In this document: in pieces, positions 9,215-18,385 of the stretch | How the letters are laid out: every line of letters begins with the position of its first letter | How positions within the stretch are numbered: the first letter of the stretch is position 1 | Assembly (NCBI GenBank): GCA_902461935.1 | Contig: CABPZP010000009.1 | Span: forward strand, 1 to 59,620 | Length of the DNA: 59,620 bases | Origin: Merdicola sp905200315 | Lineage (GTDB): Bacteria > Bacillota > Clostridia > TANB77 > CAG-508 | Direction of reading: 5' to 3' | The notes under the pieces: generated by a model | The model's input: the letters and a program-made list of their open reading frames with translations, nothing else | Database searches by the model: none | What the model was told of the DNA's origin: nothing | Program-made: the position numbers and the translations under genes

Positions 9215-11178
9215 ATGTTTAGATTAGTATCAGATTATAAACCTACTGGTGACCAACCTCAGGCTATAGATTATCTTGTAAAAGGTATTAATGAAGGAAA
9301 AAAATATCAAACTCTTTTAGGTGTTACAGGCTCACGGAAAAACCTTTACAATGGCAAATATAATTCAAAAAACTCGGTAAACCTACTCTTGTTTTAGCAC
9401 ATAACAAAACACTTGCAGGTCAGCTTTATAGCGAATTTAAAGAGTTTTTTCCAGAAAACCATGTTGAATATTTTGTAAGTTACTATGATTATTATCAACC
9501 AGAAAGTTATTTGCCACAAACAGATACTTACATTGAAAAAGATGCTTCTATAAATGATGAAATAGATAAACTTCGTCACTCTGCTACCCTTTCTCTATTT
9601 GAAGCTAGAGATGTAATAATTGTTGCTTCTGTTTCTTGTATTTATGGTTTAGGTGACCCTATTGATTACCAAGAAATGATGCTTTCTATTCGCCCTGGTA
9701 TGAATAAAAGTAGAGATGAAGTTTTAAAAAAGTTAATTACAATGCAATATTCAAGAAATGAAGTAGATTTTAAAAGAGGAACTTTTAGAGCTAAAGGAGA
9801 TATTGTTGAAATATACCCTTCTTCTCAAAGTGAGAGTGCTGTTAGAGTTGAATTCTGGGGTGATGAAATTGAAAAAATTTCTGAAATAAATCCATTAACT
9901 GGAAAAGCTATAGGATTAAGACAACATATACTTATTCCACCAGCTTCTCAATATGTTACAAGTAAAGAAAAATTAGCTAAAGCTATTGTTACTATTGAAG
10001 AAGAAATGAAAGAAAGAGTTGATTATTTTAAATCAAAAGGAAAATTAATAGAAGCTCAACGTATTGAAGAACGTACAAATTTTGATATAGAAATGATGAA
10101 AGAAACTGGATTTTGCCAAGGAATAGAAAATTATTCTCGACATATTAGTGGAAGACCTGCTGGTTCTCCCCCATATACTTTATTTGATTATTTTCCTGAT
10201 GATTTTTTAGTTTTAATAGATGAATCTCATGCAACTATTCCTCAAGTTAGAGCTATGTATAACGGAGATAAAGCAAGAAAAGATTCTCTTGTAAATTATG
10301 GTTTCCGTTTACCTTCTGCTTATGATAATAGACCCTTAAAATTTGAAGAATTTGAAGAACGTGTAAAACAAGTTATATTTGTTTCTGCAACACCTGCAGA
10401 TTATGAAAAAGAACATTCAAAAACTAATGTTGTTGAGCAAATTATTAGGCCAACTGGTCTACTTGACCCTAAAATAGAAGTGAAACCTGTTACAAATCAA
10501 ATTGATGATTTAATTGTTCAAATTAGAAAAAGAGTTGAAAAAAATGAAAGAATTTTAGTAACTACGCTTACTAAAAAAATGGCAGAAGATTTGACATCTT
10601 ACTTAAAAAGCTTAGATATAAAAGTAAATTATATGCATTCAGATATAAAAGCTCTTGAAAGAATGGAGATAATTAGAAATTTACGTTTAGGTGAATTTGA
10701 TGTTTTGGTTGGAATTAACCTTTTAAGAGAAGGTTTAGACATTCCGGAAGTTTCTTTAGTTGCCATTTTAGATGCAGATAAAGAAGGTTTTTTACGTTCT
10801 GAACGTTCATTAATTCAAACTATTGGACGTGCTGCGAGAAACACAGATGGAACTGTTATTATGTATGCAGATGAACTAACTGAAAGTATGGAAAAAGCTA
10901 TAACCGAAACTAATAGAAGACGTAGTATACAAGAAAAATATAATAAAGAACATGGAATTACGCCTAAAACAATATCAAAATCAATACGTGAAACAATTAA
11001 AGCAACAATTGTTGAAGATATTTCAGCTGAATATAAAATAAAAGAAAACGAAGATATAAAATCTATTATTTCTCGCTTAACAGATGAAATGCTTGAACAT
11101 GCTGCAAATATGGAATTTGAAAAAGCAGCAGAATTAAGAGACAAAATTAAAGAATTAGAAAAATTAGACGAAAATTAA
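9215..11178 (+). CDS. uvrB: UvrABC excinuclease subunit B, two apparent +1 frameshifts (9335, 9375)
   Basis: DNA-damage recognition helicase of nucleotide excision repair. It loads onto damaged DNA with UvrA and recruits UvrC. The protein starts MFRLVSDYKPTGDQPQAIDY after a GGGAG site. Two single extra C residues break the frame: at 9335, inside the Walker A motif between Ser and Gly of GVTGSGKT, and at 9375, before the Gly of QKTGKPTLVLAHN. Each precedes a GGA or GGT codon. Removing both gives 653 residues, normal for UvrB, with YYDYYQPESYLPQTDTYIEK, the helicase motifs GLDIPEVSLVAILDADKEG and QTIGRAARN, and the C-terminal UVR motif. Two such breaks 40 bp apart in one gene are unusual. Confidence 0.95.
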
Positions 11179-11197
11179 TTAATTTATTCTTTAATAT

Positions 11198-11440
11198 GCA
11201 AAGTAAAATATATTGTTTTTTTATACCTTGGAGTCGCAATCTTAGATTAAAAAAACTGATTTAAATCATTGTAGGGGCGAACGCCTCTGTCCGCCCACGT
11301 ACAAAAAAATAAATTTATATATTTACATTACAAAAATATAATTTATAAAAAGAAGATTGCTCCAAATCGCACTCGCAAAATAAATTTGCTCGTTTGGTCG
11401 CTTACGCGGTATTTCAAAAACAAATATTTTTTACTTTGCT
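11198..11440. repeat. Large structured interspersed repeat, copy 1
   Basis: A ~240-bp element whose ends are inverted copies of each other (GCAAAGTAAAATATATTG at the left, the complement of AGCAAAGTAAAAAATATTTG at the right). Internal landmarks are CTTGGAGTCGCAATCTT, AGAAGATTGCTCCAAATCGC and GCAAAATAAATTTGC. An inverted second copy is at 21381-21607. A member of the short palindrome family is nested inside. Confidence 0.75.
11268..11297. repeat. Dispersed palindromic repeat, GACGCCTCTGTC-type variant, nested
   Basis: Starts ATTGTAGGGGCG and ends CTGTCCGCCC. It lies in the loop region of the larger structured repeat. Confidence 0.8.
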
Positions 11441-11549
11441 TGTAATTATTAATAATTTAATTTTTGTTCAATTTACACTAGACAAAAAAATTATTTTTGT
11501 GTATTATAAATAAAGAATTTTAATATAAAATAAATTGGAGGTAACACTT

Positions 11550-11882
11550 ATGACAAAAAAAAGTATTTTTTTAATTTTAATTTTTGCAATATTATGTACT
11601 TTTAATATTACTGTTTTTGCTGATAATGATATAGATATGGATTTAAATGCATCTTCTAGTAGTTCAAACTCTTCTAATGATTCTTCAGATTCTAGTTCTT
11701 CAAATACTAATACAAATTCTTCAAAAAATAATACAACTTCAAATAGTGTATCTACAGTTAGCAGTATTTCAAATGCATCTAATTCTGACTTAGGTTTATC
11801 TAATATATTATGCATAATATTAATTGTAATAGGAATTTTACTTGTATTACTTGCTATAGCAATTTTGATAAGATTAAAATAA
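11550..11882 (+). CDS. Small secreted Ser/Asn-rich protein with C-terminal membrane anchor
   Basis: I do not recognise a family. 110 residues: a signal peptide at 1-25 (cleavage likely after VFA), a low-complexity Ser/Asn/Thr linker from about 30 to 75, and one strong C-terminal transmembrane helix (about 83-106) ending in IRLK. The ATG at 11550 is 8 nt after GGAGGT; an earlier in-frame TTG overlaps that site and is not the start. Architecture matches the next gene, so the two are probably a surface-exposed, membrane-tethered pair. Confidence 0.75.
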   Translation: MTKKSIFLILIFAILCTFNITVFADNDIDMDLNASSSSSNSSNDSSDSSSSNTNTNSSKNNTTSNSVSTVSSISNASNSDLGLSNILCIILIVIGILLVLLAIAILIRLK

Positions 11883-11904
11883 TTATTAATAATATAAAAT
11901 TTTT

Positions 11905-11932
11905 AAAATGTGGTTTTTTCCACATTTTTTTG
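11905..11932 (+). terminator. Rho-independent terminator
   Basis: Stem AAAATGTGG / CCACATTTT with a T6 loop followed by a T run, directly after the small membrane protein gene. Confidence 0.85.
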
Positions 11933-12017
11933 TTTTTTAGTATAAATTTTTTTATCTTTCGAATAATAATATTAGGATTTTTTTAATCTTAATTTTTTAT
12001 GGAGGTTTAAACTTATC

Positions 12018-12425
12018 ATGACAAAGAAAATTATTTTAACTATTACATTTATATTATTCGCACTTTGTATATCTACTTATTCATTTGCTACAGATGATAT
12101 GAAAAACGGTGCAATGGATGCTGCTGATGGTGTACGTAATGCTGTTGGAGATGTAGAAAACGGAGTTGAAGATACTGCAAAGGATATTTCTGGTGCTATT
12201 AGAAAAGGTACTAATGATGTAGAAAAAGCTGGAAATGACGTAACTGGAGATATAAAATCATCAAACAACAAAGATAATTACTCTGCAACAAGAACAGCAA
12301 CTGATGTTGGAACAGGAATGAGCAATACAATGTGGATATGGTTAATACTTGCAATTGTTGCAGTAGCAATTGTTGCTCTTGTATGGTTTTATACAGCACA
12401 AAATAAAAATAACAGAGATTATTAA
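12018..12425 (+). CDS. Small secreted protein with amphipathic repeats and C-terminal membrane anchor
   Basis: I do not recognise a family. 135 residues: a signal peptide at 1-24 (SFA then TDD), then irregular ~11-residue amphipathic units (GVRNAVGDVENGVEDTAKDI) resembling LEA/YtxH-type helices, a polar linker, and a transmembrane helix (about 105-125) ending NKNNRDY. The start has ATGGAGG upstream. Same design as the preceding gene but without sequence identity in the linker. Confidence 0.75.
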   Translation: MTKKIILTITFILFALCISTYSFATDDMKNGAMDAADGVRNAVGDVENGVEDTAKDISGAIRKGTNDVEKAGNDVTGDIKSSNNKDNYSATRTATDVGTGMSNTMWIWLILAIVAVAIVALVWFYTAQNKNNRDY

Positions 12426-12447
12426 TTTGTTATTAATCAGTTTTATT

Positions 12448-12477
12448 GTTGTAGTGGTCGACGCCTCTGTCGGCCAT
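12448..12477. repeat. Dispersed palindromic repeat, GACGCCTCTGTC variant
   Basis: Reads TTGTAGTGGTCGACGCCTCT and closes with GTCGGCC. It lies between the small membrane protein gene and smpB. Confidence 0.8.
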
Positions 12478-12584
12478 CATTTCTTTTTATATTTCGCTTG
12501 ATATAAGAAATTGGATTTTAGAAGTTTGATTTTTATCGTTATTAATGCTATAATCTAAAAAAAATTGAAGAAGGTACATATATT

Positions 12585-13046
12585 ATGAATAATACAAAGT
12601 TAATTTCAAAAAATCCAAATGCTAGGCATAATTACGATATAAAAGATACTTTGGAAGCTGGAATTGTACTTTATGGTACAGAAATTAAGTCTATTAGAAA
12701 AGGAAAAGTTAATTTAAAAGACAGCTATGCTATTATAAAAAATGGAGAATGCTTTATTTATGGTATGCATGTAAGCCCATATGAACACGGAAATATTTTT
12801 AATAAAGACCCCTTAAGAACTAGAAAACTTTTACTATCTAAGAAAGAAATTTTAAAACTTTCAAATTTAGTAAAACAACAAGGCTTATCTTTAATTCCAA
12901 TGAGTTTGTATTTTAAAGGAAGTTTTGTAAAAGTTGAACTTGGTATAGGTAAAGGTAAAAAATTGTACGATAAACGTGAAGATTTAGCAAAAAAAGATGC
13001 TCAAATGAAAATTAAAAAAGCAATGAAAAACGATTATAGATTGTAG
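12585..13046 (+). CDS. smpB: SsrA-binding protein SmpB
   Basis: Binds tmRNA and delivers it to stalled ribosomes for trans-translation. 153 residues, normal length, with the family signatures NPNARHNYDIKDTLEAGIVL, GTEIKSIRKGKVNLKDSYA and the basic tail KKDAQMKIKKAMKND. The ATG at 12585 follows an AGAAGG site. Its stop codon lies in the loop of the shared terminator with thrS. If ribosomes really pause at the CGG sites found elsewhere in this window, SmpB would matter there, but that is inference. Confidence 0.96.
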   Translation: MNNTKLISKNPNARHNYDIKDTLEAGIVLYGTEIKSIRKGKVNLKDSYAIIKNGECFIYGMHVSPYEHGNIFNKDPLRTRKLLLSKKEILKLSNLVKQQGLSLIPMSLYFKGSFVKVELGIGKGKKLYDKREDLAKKDAQMKIKKAMKNDYRL

Positions 13047-13060
13047 TCTATAATCGTTTT
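13027..13060. terminator. Bidirectional terminator between smpB and thrS
   Basis: 14-bp stem AAAACGATTATAGA / TCTATAATCGTTTT whose 6-nt loop contains the smpB stop codon. T runs follow on both strands. Confidence 0.88.
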
Positions 13061-13064
13061 TTAT

Positions 13065-14990
13065 TTATCTTACTTTGTTTTCTATTTCTTCTTGAATTTT
13101 ATTTAGAAATTCTTCTTGTGTCATTTGACCTATGTCTCCTGCTTCTCTTGAACGAACTGCTACTTTATTTTGTTCAGCTTCTTTTGCTCCAACAACTATC
13201 ATGTATGGTACTTTTTCTAATTGTGCCTCACGTATTTTATAACCAACTTTTTCGTTTCTATCGTCTAACACAACTCTTACTTTCATTTTTCTTAATTTTT
13301 CTTCTATTTCTTGTGCATATTCGTGTTGTGCATCTGTAATTGGTAATATTTTTACTTGTGTTGGTGCAAGCCATAATGGAAATGCTCCTTTTGTTTCTTC
13401 TATTAAGAAACACATAAATCTATCTAATGTTCCTAATATAGCTCTATGAATAACTACTGGTCTATGTTTTTCTCCATCTTCCCCAATATATTCTAGTTTG
13501 AATTTTTCTGGTAATAAAAAGTCTAATTGACATGTTGAAACTGTAACATCGTGTCCTACTGCAGATTTTAATTGAACATCTAATTTTGGTCCATAAAATG
13601 CTGCTTCTCCTTCTGCCTCGTAGAATGGAACTTTAAGTTCTGTTAATATTTCTCTTAATTGTCCTTCTGCATTCTCCCACATTTCATCATCATCAAAGTA
13701 TTTTTCTTTGTCGTTTTTATCTCTTAAAGATAATCTAAATTCATAATCCTTAAATCCAAAATCTTTATATACAGATAATATTAGCTCAACAACTTTTCCA
13801 AATTCTTCTTTTATTTGATCTGGTCTAACAAAAAGATGTGCATCATTTTGGCACATTTCACGTACTCTTTCAAGCCCGCAAACGCTTCCACTATCTTCAT
13901 ATCTAAAGTCATGTGCAAGTTCACCTATTCTTATTGGTAAATCTCTGTATGAATGCATTTTATTTTTGTAAATTAGCATATGGTGTGGGCAGTTCATAGG
14001 TCTTAATACCATTTCTTCGTTGTCCATTTTCATTCTTGGGAACATATCTTCACTGTAGTGGTCCCAGTGTCCTGAAACTTTGTACAATTCTGTATTTGCC
14101 ATTGATGGTGTATATACATGTTTATATCCCATTTCTATTTCTTTGTCTTGAATATATCTTTCTAATAATCTTCTTACTGTTGCTCCATTTGGTAAATACA
14201 TTGGAAGTCCTGAACCTACTAATTTGTGTGTCATAAATAATTCTAAGTCTTTTCCAAGTTTTCTATGGTCGCGTTGTCTTATTTCTTCTAATTCTGCTAA
14301 ATATTCTTCTACTTGACTTGTTTTAGGGAATGAAATTGCATAAATTCTTTGTAGCATTTTATTTTTTTCATCGCCTCTCCAATATGCTCCTGAAGAAGAT
14401 AATATTTTAATAGCTTTAACTTTTCCTGTTTTCATTAAATGAGGTCCTGCACACAAGTCTGTAAAATCCCCTTGTTTATAAAAACTAATTTCTTCGCCAT
14501 CTGGTAAATCTTCAATTAATTCTTGTTTATAAGGTTGTCCATCCATTAAATTTAAAGCTTCTTCTTTTGGAAGTACAAACTTTTCTATTTCGATATCTTC
14601 TTTTATTATTTTTTTCATTTCAGCTTCAATATTTGCTTTATCTTCATCTGTGAATGGTTTTTCTACATCAAAATCATAATAAAATCCTTTTTCAATACTT
14701 GGTCCTATTGCAAATTTAACTTCTGGAAATAGTCTTTTTACAGCTTGTGCCATAATATGAGATGTTGTATGCCAATAAGCTTGTTTTCCTTCTAAACTGC
14801 TTTCAAATGTTTCTATACTTACATTGCAGTCTTCATTTAGTTCATATCTTAAGTCTTTTACCTCTCCATTAACTTTTCCGCAAGTTGCCATTCTAGCTAG
14901 CCCTTCACTAATTTTTTTTGCTAATTCTATAATAGTTGTTCCTTTTTCAACCTCTATTATAGAATTGTCTTTTAATGTAATTTTAATCAT
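13065..14990 (-). CDS. thrS: Threonyl-tRNA synthetase
   Basis: Charges tRNA-Thr. I place the start at the ATG at 14990 (MIKITLKDNSIIEVEKG), behind a strong AGGAGG, giving 641 residues; an upstream in-frame start would enter the leader RNA. Domains in order: TGS, the SAD editing domain with HTTSHIMAQAVKRLFP and AGPHLMKTG, the class II core with RPMNCPHHMLIYKNKMHSYRDL, and a C-terminal anticodon-binding domain (LWLAPTQVKILPITD). It is controlled by a T-box leader upstream. Confidence 0.97.
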   Translation of the reverse strand: MIKITLKDNSIIEVEKGTTIIELAKKISEGLARMATCGKVNGEVKDLRYELNEDCNVSIETFESSLEGKQAYWHTTSHIMAQAVKRLFPEVKFAIGPSIEKGFYYDFDVEKPFTDEDKANIEAEMKKIIKEDIEIEKFVLPKEEALNLMDGQPYKQELIEDLPDGEEISFYKQGDFTDLCAGPHLMKTGKVKAIKILSSSGAYWRGDEKNKMLQRIYAISFPKTSQVEEYLAELEEIRQRDHRKLGKDLELFMTHKLVGSGLPMYLPNGATVRRLLERYIQDKEIEMGYKHVYTPSMANTELYKVSGHWDHYSEDMFPRMKMDNEEMVLRPMNCPHHMLIYKNKMHSYRDLPIRIGELAHDFRYEDSGSVCGLERVREMCQNDAHLFVRPDQIKEEFGKVVELILSVYKDFGFKDYEFRLSLRDKNDKEKYFDDDEMWENAEGQLREILTELKVPFYEAEGEAAFYGPKLDVQLKSAVGHDVTVSTCQLDFLLPEKFKLEYIGEDGEKHRPVVIHRAILGTLDRFMCFLIEETKGAFPLWLAPTQVKILPITDAQHEYAQEIEEKLRKMKVRVVLDDRNEKVGYKIREAQLEKVPYMIVVGAKEAEQNKVAVRSREAGDIGQMTQEEFLNKIQEEIENKVR

Positions 14991-15034
14991 ATATATTCCT
15001 CCTTTTTGGTATGAAATTCCGTTTTCATTTTTAT

Positions 15035-15260
15035 ACAAAATAAAACCAGCCTCCTATAAGAACAAAAGCTATTCTTATAGGGGTGCTGGTTTGCACGGTT
15101 CCACCCTATTTTTTTACTTAATTTAGATTATATCGTAATCAACGCCTAAGTTTGTATACACTTAAGAGCTCCAAGGTAGTTTTTCAAATATGTTTTTCAA
15201 AGTTGAATTTCAGCCTATGTTCAACTCTCTCTGTTGATAACCTTTATTTTACTTTTCCTC
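15035..15260 (-). promoter_or_regulatory. T-box riboswitch leader of thrS
   Basis: Read on the minus strand, the leader contains AGAGAGAGTTG (stem I base), a distal GGCTG, a likely specifier ACC (threonine) at 15177-15175 in the context CTACCTTGGAGC, and the T-box core GGGTGGAACCGTG. A terminator with stem CCTATAAGAATAG / TTCTTATAGG and a T run follows. Uncharged tRNA-Thr should stabilise the antiterminator and allow thrS transcription. Confidence 0.92.
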
Positions 15261-15268
15261 TTCTTCGC

Positions 15269-16534
15269 TTATTCTTTAACTTCAACTGTATCTACAGTTG
15301 TAATTTTGTTTACGTCTGTAATTTTTATGTCTCTATTATGCTCAATTTTCTCCCAAGTTGTTTCTCTTTTAAATAAACATTTAAAGTTTATTGCAAGCCA
15401 AGTTGCCATAAATATTGGATAACACAATATTTGTTTTATCATAGGTTTTATTGGTCTTCCATCTAATTTCATTATAAATACTGCAAGTAATATTGGCAAG
15501 AAAAATGTTGGAACAATATACATTGCATAATTTAATAATAATTCTGCTCCTGTCATTTGGTTTGCTAAGTATATAAACATATTTATTGCAAGTAATGCAA
15601 GTGTTGTTATAAACATTGGTATACTTCCAATTATATATAAAAATCCATCTATGCTTTTTAAATCTTTATGTTCTTTTATCCCATTTATTAGACTTCCTGT
15701 ATATTTTTGCATACATTGAATATGACCTACTGTCCATCTAGAACGTTGTGACCAAGATTGTTTAAATCCTGTTGGTTGTTCATCATATACTATTGCATCT
15801 GTTGCCCATCCAACTTTGCTTCCTGCTATAATTCTTTTTAAAGAAAATTCTATGTCTTCTGTAAGAGTTTCTGTATTCCATCCATCTGGTTTAATTACAT
15901 CGAATCTTACCATAAATCCTGTTCCATTTAATAGTGCAGAAAGTCCTAAATTATATCTAGATAAATGATATAATCTGTGCATCATCCAATAGAATAAAGC
16001 ATATCCTCCTGTTATCCAGTTATCTGTTGGATTTTTTATATCTCTATACCCTTGAACTACATCTTCACCTTGGCATAGTTTTTTATTCATATTCTTTGTA
16101 AAATCTTTGTCTACAATGTTGTCTGCATCAAATATAAAGAAAGCATCATAATCTGCATTTTCTTCAATTTTTTGTTTTAAGAACCATTGTAGAGCATATC
16201 CTTTTGTTTTTCTAGCGCTATCAAATCTTTCATATACAATAGCACCAGCATCTTTTGCTACTTGTGCTGTATTATCTGTGCAGTTATCTGCAATAACATA
16301 AATATCTAATAGTTCTTTTGGATATTCTTGATTTTTTAAACTTTCTACTAAATTTGCAACTACACTTTCTTCGTTATGTGCTGGTATAATTGCCATAAAT
16401 TTATGATCTTTTTTTATTTTTAATGGTTTGTCTTTCAATTTTACTAGTGAACATACACTTACCATTACTTGGTATAACCAGAATATAGTTAATATCCAAA
16501 TTATAGCTTGTTGGATTACATATAAAAACTCCAT
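15269..16534 (-). CDS. Family 2 processive glycosyltransferase, membrane-bound
   Basis: 421 residues. An N-terminal transmembrane helix, a GT-A domain with AIIPAHNEESVVANLVESL, the metal-binding FIFDADN, the acceptor region TEDIEFSLKRI and the processive-enzyme motif QRSRW, then three to four C-terminal transmembrane helices. This matches the hyaluronan/poly-N-acetylglucosamine/cellulose synthase-like family, which extrudes a surface polysaccharide. The substrate cannot be read from sequence. No other polysaccharide genes are adjacent. It ends just upstream of the thrS T-box. Confidence 0.87.
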   Translation of the reverse strand: MEFLYVIQQAIIWILTIFWLYQVMVSVCSLVKLKDKPLKIKKDHKFMAIIPAHNEESVVANLVESLKNQEYPKELLDIYVIADNCTDNTAQVAKDAGAIVYERFDSARKTKGYALQWFLKQKIEENADYDAFFIFDADNIVDKDFTKNMNKKLCQGEDVVQGYRDIKNPTDNWITGGYALFYWMMHRLYHLSRYNLGLSALLNGTGFMVRFDVIKPDGWNTETLTEDIEFSLKRIIAGSKVGWATDAIVYDEQPTGFKQSWSQRSRWTVGHIQCMQKYTGSLINGIKEHKDLKSIDGFLYIIGSIPMFITTLALLAINMFIYLANQMTGAELLLNYAMYIVPTFFLPILLAVFIMKLDGRPIKPMIKQILCYPIFMATWLAINFKCLFKRETTWEKIEHNRDIKITDVNKITTVDTVEVKE

Positions 16535-16656
16535 TTTTTACCTCTCTAAATTATTTTTTATTTTTCTTATTATATACTATTTTCTCACTTTTACTATTAT
16601 ACTATTATAGTGTTTTTTTTTCAATATTTTTATGGGAATTTTTGCAAAAAAATTTA

Positions 16657-16682
16657 GGCGGTCTATGACCGCCACTACAATT
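16657..16682. repeat. Dispersed palindromic repeat, GCGGTCTATGACCGC variant
   Basis: GGCGGTC TAT GACCGCC followed by the edge ACTACAATTT. Confidence 0.8.
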
Positions 16683-16686
16683 TAAT

Positions 16687-17472
16687 TTACAAATTTTCAA
16701 TTTCTTTTTTAGATAATCCTGTTATTTCCATTATTAATTTTATATCTAAATTTGCTTTTTTCATTTTTTGTGCATTATTTAGTTTATTTTTTCTAATTCC
16801 CTCTTTTATTCCTTGCTGTAATATTCTTTCATTTTCTTCGGCTATTGTATCTAATATTGCTAGCATTTCTTTTTCCTCCTCACTATTTATTTTTCTTATT
16901 AAATTATCCGTAATATTGTCATTGTTTATTTTATTTCTAAAAATTAAGTTCAACATTATTGCTAATAAATGTTTTTGTTCTTTTGTATAAACTTTATCTT
17001 TATTTAAAATATTTATTATTTTTTCAAAACATTCTACCATCTCTCCTGTATCTTTCTTGCTTTCTATTAACATTGCTTTTGATAAAAATGTTTTTTCTTT
17101 TAGCAACTCTTCTTCTGTAAAATTGTTTACATCTACTAATTTATATCTTCCTAATTCTTCTCCATTATATTGTTTATAACTTTCTTGTGCTTCTTTTATG
17201 TATTCTTTTACATTCCATTTTCTTGTACCAGTATACAGCACTATTGGAATTACTATTGGTATTTTATATTCTTTCAGTTTTAATTTTTTTATTTCTACCG
17301 CACTCTTTGTTATTTTAAATTGATATTCCATTATTCTATATGGCATTGAGTAATCTATTTTTGTTTGATGCTCTATTAATATAAATACATTTTTGTTTTT
17401 TATTTTGTATACTATATCTGTTTCTTTATTTATTAAGTTTTCTGTTATGTAATTTTCTTTATATTTTTCTAT
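16687..17472 (-). pseudogene. Truncated Rpn/PD-(D/E)XK nuclease family protein
   Basis: Remnant of the Rpn (recombination-promoting nuclease) / PD-(D/E)XK family related to YhgA-like transposases. The C-terminal two thirds are intact, with the family signature FILIEHQTKIDYSMPYRIME, IPIVLYTGTRKWN and a C-terminal GLSKKEIENL. The open frame can be followed up to about 17472 but has no credible start; an in-frame TAA and a dispersed palindrome (17522-17553) replace the N-terminus that should carry the first part of the nuclease core. Translation from the internal ATG at 17346 would lack the catalytic residues. Confidence 0.8.
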
Positions 17473-17521
17473 TTCGTTTTCTTTTTTCTTTTAATTTCAA
17501 TTTTTTAAAATACACAACTTC

Positions 17522-17553
17522 ACGGGTCGTCGAGGACGCCGACCCCTACAATC
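17522..17553. repeat. Dispersed palindromic repeat, GTCGTCGAGGAC variant
   Basis: CGGGTCGTCGAGGACGCCGA then CCCCTACAAT. It sits at the point where the Rpn-type gene lost its N-terminus. Confidence 0.8.
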
Positions 17554-17571
17554 TAGATATAAATTTGCTAT

Positions 17572-17736
17572 GCTACAAATTAAAATTGTTTTCAAATTCT
17601 ATCTTATCTTCTGGATGAAATATTGCTTGATATTTTAGAAAATCTTCAAATGTAAATTTTGGTATATTATCATCATTATATATCTTTTCTACAATTTCAT
17701 CAGTATTTATTTCACAGTTAATTTTATTATTCAATA
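17572..17736 (-). CDS. Possible 54-residue protein, TTG start
   Basis: TTG at 17736 behind AAGGAGCGG opens a short acidic frame (KINCEINTDEIVEKIYNDDN ... FKDFLKYQ-like, ending ENNFNL). It could be the detached N-terminal remnant of the neighbouring Rpn-type gene or an independent small protein. I do not recognise it. Confidence 0.35.
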
Positions 17737-17943
17737 AGCACCGCTCCTTTTTCTTATTATTTTAGTTTTCTTGGCTATTTAAGAATTAAATATTTGAATA
17801 AAATTAGTTTGATATAAATTAGTTTTTGGGCATAGCGTTCTGCATCCCTATAATTAAATTTTACAGTTTAATTATATATTAACCTTTTGGTTATTGCAAT
17901 AGTTTTAATGAAATTTTATGTAATAATTTATTAGTTTTTTAAC

Positions 17944-17973
17944 AGGTCGGCTTAAGGCGTCGCCCACTACATT
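17944..17973. repeat. Dispersed palindromic repeat, GGTCGGCTTAAGGCGTCGCC variant
   Basis: CTTAAG-centred stem with the edge CACTACATTCAAAATAGG. Confidence 0.7.
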
Positions 17974-18003
17974 CAAAATAGGAATTTTCTATAATATAAA
18001 TTT

Positions 18004-18030
18004 AAGCGGTCTATGACCGCCTTCTGCAAT
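18004..18030. repeat. Dispersed palindromic repeat, GCGGTCTATGACCGC variant
   Basis: AGCGGTCTATGACCGCCTTC, with a slightly altered edge (CTGCAATTT). Confidence 0.7.
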
Positions 18031-18074
18031 TTCTATATTTGTTGTATTTTGTAACCATTGGTTGCTCTTATTTG

Positions 18075-18308
18075 TTAATAACAGCAATTTTTTCTTTTAC
18101 AAGAACATAAAATTAAAAATCCTACTATTATTGCTAGTACTCCTAGAACTATTGCTAATACTATTACTGCTGCTAATGCTGAAAATATTGTTTCTGCGAA
18201 TACTGTTCCTATTATTGTTCCTATAACTCCTAAAAATAATGCTATTAATACTCCAAATACTATTGATAAGCATTTGCATTTATTTTTACTTTTTCCGCAT
18301 TCTTCCAT
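18075..18308 (-). CDS. Small Cys-flanked membrane protein
   Basis: 77 residues from the ATG at 18308 behind GGAGGTGG. A short Cys-containing head (MEECGKSKNKCKC), two transmembrane helices (about 20-45 and 48-68) and a Cys-rich tail (CSCKRKNCCY). I do not recognise a family; the paired cysteines on the same side of the membrane could bind metal. Confidence 0.6.
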   Translation of the reverse strand: MEECGKSKNKCKCLSIVFGVLIALFLGVIGTIIGTVFAETIFSALAAVIVLAIVLGVLAIIVGFLILCSCKRKNCCY

Positions 18309-18385
18309 TATAAATCCACCTCCAACCACACCTTGCGGTGTTAGTATATATTATGCGAATTTTATGGAAAGTGTTATTTTTTATT

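Larger units (their letters stand above)
17753..18074. other. Gene-free stretch with three short palindromes
   Basis: I see no open frame here. It holds a degenerate copy of the GGGCACAGAGC-type repeat (17828-17853) and the copies at 17944-17973 and 18004-18030. The middle copy carries the extra right flank ATTCAAAATAGGAATTTTCT also seen at 31622 and 57791. Confidence 0.6.

Noticed and set aside
17828..17853. Independent regulatory hairpin
   Set aside because: It aligns with the GGGCACAGAGCACTGTGCCC repeat class as a degenerate copy, so it is better explained as a decayed family member.
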